Below are positions 60,342-64,000 of a stretch of DNA of 64,000 nt, one piece after another. Under the pieces are notes generated by a model. The model saw only the letters and a program-made list of their open reading frames with translations. It was not told the DNA's origin and ran no database searches. Position numbers and translations under genes: made by a program. The first letter of the stretch is position 1. Each line of letters starts with the position of its first letter. The DNA is from Mycobacterium pinniadriaticum (GTDB taxonomy: Bacteria; Actinomycetota; Actinomycetes; Mycobacteriales; Mycobacteriaceae): contig NZ_JAPJDO010000006.1 in the NCBI RefSeq assembly GCF_026242045.1, positions 124,001 through 188,000 on the forward strand. Reading direction: 5' to 3'.

Positions 60342-60917
60342 CTAGCAGGAACCCTGCGCCCGCAACGCCGTCTTCGCCGTCATCGCGACACACGACCGCA
60401 GCGCGGTCGCCGACGCGCTGCTGTGGTCACTGGCGGGGACGTGGTGACCGCTCAGCTGGCGGATCACCGTCGCGGACAGGTCGGCCTCGTCCGGCAATGC
60501 CACGCCCTTGGCCTGCATGCCGTCGTAGGTGGTCTTGATCAATCCGCCGTTGAGCAGTCCGGTCACCGTGCCGTTGGAGCCGTGGGTGGGGTGGTCGTAG
60601 TCGGGCGTGCCAAAAGCGTTGTGGTAGTTGACGCCGAGGGGGGAGTCGTCAAGTGCCTTGTTGAGGGCGGTGTTCTGGTTGAAAACTCGATCGCCCAGCG
60701 CCTGAATGGCGCGCACACCGGGCGCCGGATTGCCCGGGGTGTCCTCGCTGCCGAAGCCGGGCCGGCCGACGGCATCACCCGATGGTGTGCTGTAGCCGTG
60801 GGCCTGCGCGGTCCCCGCCGCGGGGCTTGCGGCCGTGAGGACGACGGCGAGGGCGGCGCCGCTCATCGCCGTACCGGTGAGGATGCGCTGATAGGTCGTG
60901 CCGAATTGCGTCTTCAT
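60342..60917 (-). CDS. Secreted protein of unknown function
   Basis: A 191-residue exported protein with a signal peptide (about 1-38, ending GTAQA-H) and a mature part carrying several His ([28 protein letters not shown]) and two Cys near the C-terminus (RSCVAMTAK and AQGSC). ATG at 60917 fits the hydrophobic signal; the longer frame is Pro/Ala-rich antisense. I do not recognise the family. The His content and its place in a copper island suggest metal binding; this is inference. Confidence 0.7.
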   Translation of the reverse strand: MKTQFGTTYQRILTGTAMSGAALAVVLTAASPAAGTAQAHGYSTPSGDAVGRPGFGSEDTPGNPAPGVRAIQALGDRVFNQNTALNKALDDSPLGVNYHNAFGTPDYDHPTHGSNGTVTGLLNGGLIKTTYDGMQAKGVALPDEADLSATVIRQLSGHHVPASDHSSASATALRSCVAMTAKTALRAQGSC

Positions 60918-60942
60918 CTGGTCAGTGCCTTTCTCTGTGGGT

Positions 60943-61251
60943 TCAGCGGTTCTGGCCGTCGCACGCCGCGGTGGCGGGGCGCCGGCTGTTGTCGGTGCAC
61001 GTGATCTTCGAGCCGCTGCCGGCGCTACCTGCCGAACTGCGGCCCGCCCCGGCTCCGCCGCCGGACTTGGCGCCGCCGGCTTTTGCGCTTCCGCTGCTCG
61101 AGCCGCTGTTGCTGCCGGAGTCCGAGCCGCCGTGGTCGTGGCCGGGATGTGCGGCGGCGATTCCCGGTGCGGCGACACTCATGGTGAGCGCGCCGGCGGC
61201 CAAGAATGCGCCGATGAGTCGTGGTAGCGCATGTGATCGTCTGTGCGTCAT
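60943..61251 (-). CDS. Small secreted Ser/Gly-rich protein with a His tag after the signal
   Basis: A 102-residue exported protein: signal peptide (about 1-34), then AHPGHDHGG directly at the mature N-terminus, where an N-terminal amine plus His can bind copper, then a low-complexity Ser/Gly stretch, and a C-terminal segment with Cys in ITCTDN and AACDGQ. ATG at 61251 follows GGAGAGG. A TACTAC/GTAGTA dyad lies 29-45 bp upstream. Next gene on the strand is the secreted protein at 60342-60917, 25 bp away, likely the same transcript. Function unknown. Confidence 0.7.
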   Translation of the reverse strand: MTHRRSHALPRLIGAFLAAGALTMSVAAPGIAAAHPGHDHGGSDSGSNSGSSSGSAKAGGAKSGGGAGAGRSSAGSAGSGSKITCTDNSRRPATAACDGQNR

Positions 61252-61279
61252 TGCCTCTCCCTGTGCTGACAAGCCGTTC

Positions 61280-61296
61280 TACTACGGTCTGTAGTA
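61280..61296. promoter_or_regulatory. TACTAC-N5-GTAGTA dyad
   Basis: Perfect 6-bp arms TACTAC and GTAGTA around GGTCT, centred 37 bp before the small His-tagged secreted protein. Same spacing and outer sequence as the dyad at 59513-59531. The arms match the core of BlaI/MecI-type sites. Confidence 0.65.
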
Positions 61297-61432
61297 ATCG
61301 AGGGTCCAGTACTGGCCCGCGGTGCTGATCGGCTTGGGTTTCTAGTTCAATCGCGTGTGCGGATCCGAACGCTGGCGGCGACCGTGGTCGTCACAGCGGA
61401 CGTTCAGGAAATGCACAGACGATTGGTCGTGG

Positions 61433-61458
61433 GAACTCGCGGAAAGTTCCGCGACTTC
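61433..61458 (-). terminator. Hairpin after the anti-sigma candidate
   Basis: Stem of 11 pairs with one mismatch: GAA, then the perfect core TCGCGGAA/TTCCGCGA around AG, then TTC. It lies 6 bp past the stop of the ZAS-type gene on the minus strand. No T run. Confidence 0.6.
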
Positions 61459-61464
61459 GCGGGG

Positions 61465-62190
61465 TCAGGCCGCCGACCCGTCCGTGGGGTAGAGGTGCCC
61501 GCGGCGACGGCCACGGGCGGCGTTGTCGGGCAGGACGAGGTCCTCGGTGCCCGGTGCGGCGGCTGATCGGGGTTCGGGCCCGGATACCCGGGTGTCGCGC
61601 CAGACCAGCAGCGCCAGAACCGTTCCCGCCAGCACGGGCACATGGGACAGGATCCGGCCCGGGCTCACCGCACCCGACAGGGCGTCGTGGATGACGTATC
61701 CGGTGAGCAGCACCGTGAACACCGAGAGCACCCCGGCCAGGCCGGCGGCCGCGCCCGGCCGCGCCGCCGCGAGGATCATGACCGCACCCAGCGCCGCCGA
61801 CCATGCTGTCGACTCGTTGAGCAGGTGCCCGCCCATCATCGCGTGGTGGCCGGCCGCCGCCGTGCCGACGTCGGCACCCACGGCCTGGGCGAGTGCGACG
61901 AGGAGCTGGGCCGCCCCGATGATCGCGAGCGTCCAGCGTGGCCAGCCGACGGCGGGAAGCCACCGACGCGCCCGCGAGGGTGCCTGTCGTGTCGTGGGCG
62001 CGCCGACGGCCGCCACCTGGGACCGGCCGGCCAGCCGCCGAAGCTGCTGGGTTTGCTCGACAGCCTGGCCGTACCACGCGCGGCAGTGGTCACAGGTGGT
62101 GAGATGTTCGTCGACGCGGGCGGCGGGAACGGGTTCACGTTCGCCGTCGAGCCGGGCCGACAACGCCTCCCGGGCGACATCGCAGTCCAC
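61465..62190 (-). CDS. ZAS-type membrane anti-sigma factor candidate (Rv0093c-like)
   Basis: A 241-residue protein: an N-terminal zinc-binding anti-sigma domain with Cys 3, His 29, Cys 33 and Cys 36 (HLTTCDHC), a basic linker, and five or six helices. One extracytoplasmic loop has AGHHAMMGGH, a His/Met patch. The fold is that of anti-sigma factors for ECF sigmas; the loop hints that it senses a metal outside. The nearest ECF sigma in the window is SigC, 7 kb away. It resembles Rv0093c. It is divergent from the ArsR gene across 79 bp. Confidence 0.8.
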   Translation of the reverse strand: MDCDVAREALSARLDGEREPVPAARVDEHLTTCDHCRAWYGQAVEQTQQLRRLAGRSQVAAVGAPTTRQAPSRARRWLPAVGWPRWTLAIIGAAQLLVALAQAVGADVGTAAAGHHAMMGGHLLNESTAWSAALGAVMILAAARPGAAAGLAGVLSVFTVLLTGYVIHDALSGAVSPGRILSHVPVLAGTVLALLVWRDTRVSGPEPRSAAAPGTEDLVLPDNAARGRRRGHLYPTDGSAA

Positions 62191-62269
62191 ACTCCAATAG
62201 TCGCGTATCCGGCCGGGATTGTTCCAGCGTCCCCGGCTCGGGCGCTGCGGTGGACTAGATTCCTAGACC

Positions 62270-62602
62270 ATGGACGGGCCAGGGGATGAGGGCAAGGTCC
62301 AGCGTGCCTCGTCCGCACTGGCCGATGTCGACATCGGCGGCTGGACATTGCGGTTCGATCTGCTCTCCGATCCGCACCGGCTGGAGATCCTTCTCGGCCT
62401 GCACCGAGCGCCCGGCATCTGTGTCGGTGACCTCGCCGCGGCGGTAGGCCGATCGGAAAACGCTGTTTCGCAAGCCCTTCGGGTTCTTCGCCAGCAGGGT
62501 TGGGTCACCTCGACCCGGGTGGGGCGCCAGGTCACCTACCGCCTCGAGGACCACACCGTGCACGACCTGTTGCACTGGATCGGCGCCGCACACACCGAGT
62601 GA
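62270..62602 (+). CDS. ArsR/SmtB-family metal-responsive repressor
   Basis: A 110-residue winged-helix repressor: the recognition helix region is SENAVSQALRVLRQQG, then the wing TSTRVGRQVTYRL and a C-terminal helix with EDHTVHDLLHWIGAAH, carrying Asp and several His as in the alpha-5 metal sites of the NmtR/KmtR type, though the positions are not identical. Located directly before cbiM, so it likely senses nickel or cobalt and controls uptake. ATG at 62270. Confidence 0.85.
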   Translation: MDGPGDEGKVQRASSALADVDIGGWTLRFDLLSDPHRLEILLGLHRAPGICVGDLAAAVGRSENAVSQALRVLRQQGWVTSTRVGRQVTYRLEDHTVHDLLHWIGAAHTE

Positions 62603-62620
62603 GTCGATCGGTCCACTCGA

Positions 62621-62644
62621 ATATCTGTACAGGTAGACAGATAT
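62621..62644. promoter_or_regulatory. ATATCTG-N10-CAGATAT operator candidate
   Basis: Perfect 7-bp arms around ten bases that include TGTACA, 19 bp after arsR and about 86 bp before cbiM. A/T-rich, long-spaced dyads of this kind are usual for ArsR/SmtB repressors. It could also trim the arsR transcript. Confidence 0.6.
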
Positions 62645-62730
62645 CGAGCTCGCGCACTAGGCTCGGCAAGTGGGCCGGGGGACCCGACCCCACCGGCGAG
62701 GAGGCAGGCTTGAGCGTCCAGATCACGGCC

Positions 62731-63408
62731 ATGCACATGAGCGACGGCCTGGTCAACGCGCCGACATCGGTGGTATTCGGGGTGCTGGCGATCGCGGTGG
62801 TGGCCTTCTGCGGATGGCGGGCGCGAACCGAGCTCGACGAGCGTACGGTCCCGCTCGCCGGTCTGGTCGCCGCGTTCATCTTCGCGGTCCAGATGATCAA
62901 CTTCCCGATCCTGCCGGGGGTCAGCGGTCACCTCCTCGGTGGCGCGCTGGCAGCCATCCTGGTCGGTCCGTATACCGGCGTGCTGTGCATCACCATCGTG
63001 CTCGTCGTGCAGTCGCTGCTGTTCGCCGACGGCGGGGTGACCGCACTTGGGATGAACATCACCAACATGGCGCTGATCGGTGTGGCCGCCGGATACACCG
63101 CCGCCCGCGTTCTCTACGCCTTGGTACGACGGCGGCGCCCGGGTTCGGTACCCGCGCTCGGCGTCGTGGGATTCATCTCGGCGGTCATCGGAACCGTCTG
63201 TGCGTCGATGGGTTTCGTCGTCGAGTACGCGCTCGGTGGCGCGACCCCGACGTCGCTGGGCACGGTTGCCGCCTACATGCTCGGCACCCATGTGTTGATC
63301 GGCATCGGGGAGGGGCTGATCACCGCGGTGACGGTGATGGCCGTCGCCCGGTCTCGTCCTGACCTCGTCTATCTGCTGCGCGGCGACCGTGAGGCGGTGC
63401 CGGCATGA
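62731..63408 (+). CDS. cbiM: Cobalt/nickel ECF transporter substrate-binding membrane protein CbiM
   Basis: S-component of an ECF-type cobalt/nickel importer, 225 residues and about seven helices. The N-terminus MHMSDGLVN matches MHIPDG-like starts, in which the free amine of Met 1 and His 2 bind the metal; this argues for ATG at 62731, although a TTG at 62710 has a better ribosome site (GAGGAGGC), in which case processing would be needed. Other motifs are VSGHLLGGALAA and the helix pair GMNITNMALIG, GTHVLIGIGEGLITA. Confidence 0.9.
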   Translation: MHMSDGLVNAPTSVVFGVLAIAVVAFCGWRARTELDERTVPLAGLVAAFIFAVQMINFPILPGVSGHLLGGALAAILVGPYTGVLCITIVLVVQSLLFADGGVTALGMNITNMALIGVAAGYTAARVLYALVRRRRPGSVPALGVVGFISAVIGTVCASMGFVVEYALGGATPTSLGTVAAYMLGTHVLIGIGEGLITAVTVMAVARSRPDLVYLLRGDREAVPA

Positions 63409-63469
63409 GCGACGCTTGCGGAGCGAATCAACAGCCGGCATGCGGGACCCGAGCCTGCGAGGGAACCGC

Positions 63470-63814
63470 ATGAGTCCCCGGCGCTGGCAGTTCTGGGTCG
63501 GCTTCGGGGTCTCGATCCTGTTGATCGCCGGGGTGGTGTCCTACTTCGCCAGCTCGAACCCGGACGGGCTGGACTCGGCCACCCGGCAGGGTTGCCACGT
63601 CATCGACACCGCCAATGGTGAACAACTGTCCGGTAATTGCATCGCCCAGCATGCGACTCAGCACGCCATGTCGGCGTCGCCGCTGGCCGACTACACGGTG
63701 CTGGGTCATCCCGCCAGCGGTGGGCTGGCCGGGATCATCGGAGCCGCTATCGTGCTGGCCATCGCCGGCGGTGCGTTCTGGCTGATCTCGCGCACCCGCC
63801 GCGCGAAGGGCTGA
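63470..63814 (+). CDS. PDGLE-domain protein (CbiN/NikN-like subunit)
   Basis: A 114-residue protein with two helices and the short extracytoplasmic motif SSNPDGLD, typical of the CbiN/NikN-like partner of CbiM. The loop has Cys 43-48 region and HATQHAM, which may bind metal. ATG at 63470 follows GGGAACCG; the frame open upstream is an overlap with cbiM's end. Its stop overlaps the next gene by 1 bp with a different frame. Confidence 0.83.
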   Translation: MSPRRWQFWVGFGVSILLIAGVVSYFASSNPDGLDSATRQGCHVIDTANGEQLSGNCIAQHATQHAMSASPLADYTVLGHPASGGLAGIIGAAIVLAIAGGAFWLISRTRRAKG

Positions 63815-63818
63815 TGAG

Positions 63819-64000
63819 GTGGGTGCCGGACACTCGCATCCGTTGTATCGCGACGGTGAATCGCGGGTGCATCGCGCCCCGGCAGAGGTCAAGATCGCCG
63901 GCCTGGTGCTGTTCGTCCTCGCGGTGGTCGCCACGCCTCGCGAAATGATCTGGCCGTTCGCGGTTTACGCGGCGATCGTGCTGGTGGTATGGCGGGTGGC
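63819..64000 (+). CDS. cbiQ: CbiQ-family ECF transporter transmembrane subunit, cut by the window end
   Basis: First 60 residues of the T-component of the cobalt/nickel importer. GTG at 63819 begins VGAGHSHPLYRDGESRVHR, then APAEVKIAGLVLFVLAVVATP, matching the CbiQ N-terminus and first helix. The remainder and the expected CbiO ATPase lie outside the window. Confidence 0.85.
   Translation, partial: MGAGHSHPLYRDGESRVHRAPAEVKIAGLVLFVLAVVATPREMIWPFAVYAAIVLVVWRV

Noticed and set aside
62603..62730. Cobalamin riboswitch before cbiM
   Set aside because: The region is only 128 bases and has no GCCACTG box or matching stems; the visible structure is an ArsR-type dyad.

Overview
The window is high-GC actinobacterial DNA and reads as a chromosomal segment of a rapidly growing mycobacterium (Mycolicibacterium type). 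Diagnostic features are an MmpS/MmpL pair, an F420-dependent LLM-type oxidoreductase, SigC, mycobacteria-restricted secreted families (DUF5078, PGRS-like glycine repeats), frequent GTG starts, and a backbone gene order that matches the M. tuberculosis Rv2895c to Rv2857c block: viuB, xerC, an M23 peptidase, rpsB, tsf, amiC, pyrH, frr, cdsA, rlmN, dxr, rip1, ispG, a GNAT gene, a penicillin-binding lipoprotein, mapB, glnA4, a glutamine-amidotransferase-like hydrolase, aldC and an SDR. No rRNA, tRNA, IS element, prophage or CRISPR array was found.

Layout. Positions 1-9.7 kb hold a siderophore-interacting flavoprotein, an MmpL/MmpS RND pair, a CsoR/CstR-like repressor with a perfect operator dyad, a Cys-rich mini-protein, a DUF5078 secreted protein, a bacterial ionotropic-glutamate-receptor-like channel, XerC, SelO and an M23 peptidase. 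From 9.7 to 16.8 kb lie rpsB-tsf with a strong terminator, an LLM oxidoreductase, an amidase and a three-gene ABC transporter. From 16.9 to 22 kb there is an amine module (APC permease plus copper amine oxidase) and a MarR/methyltransferase divergent pair with two operators. The stretch 22-35 kb is housekeeping: pyrH-frr-cdsA-rlmN, a photolyase, a second APC permease, the isoprenoid/site-2-protease run dxr-rip1-ispG, and a penicillin-binding lipoprotein.

From 35 to 46 kb come two repeat-rich secreted proteins, a Rieske lipoprotein, DUF1707, map, cobQ, a lipoprotein, a degenerate alpha/beta hydrolase, and the two synthetic genes for the osmolyte N-acetylglutaminylglutamine amide (NAGGN). From 46.4 to 53.3 kb an ethanolamine-type permease, GlnA4, a gamma-glutamyl hydrolase, an aldehyde dehydrogenase, an SDR and a GntR/FadR regulator form what looks like a complete gamma-glutamylation route from ethanolamine to glycine.

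From 53.3 to 62.2 kb is a copper island: sigC, a CtpB-like Cu(I) P-type ATPase, a CopZ-like HMA protein, MarR, a CopD-CtaG fusion, a DUF5134 membrane protein with a His/Met loop, two small secreted proteins and a ZAS-type anti-sigma candidate. Two similar CTACNAC-N5-GTNGTA dyads lie about 36 bp from start codons in this island. The window ends in a cobalt/nickel uptake operon (ArsR, CbiM, a PDGLE/CbiN-like protein, and CbiQ cut by the window edge). The most unusual signals are the glutamate-receptor-like channel, the copper island with its shared dyads and candidate anti-SigC factor, the ethanolamine route, and a family of dispersed palindromes ending in CGAG(C/T)AGACGCAAAA, one copy of which lies inside an annotated reading frame.
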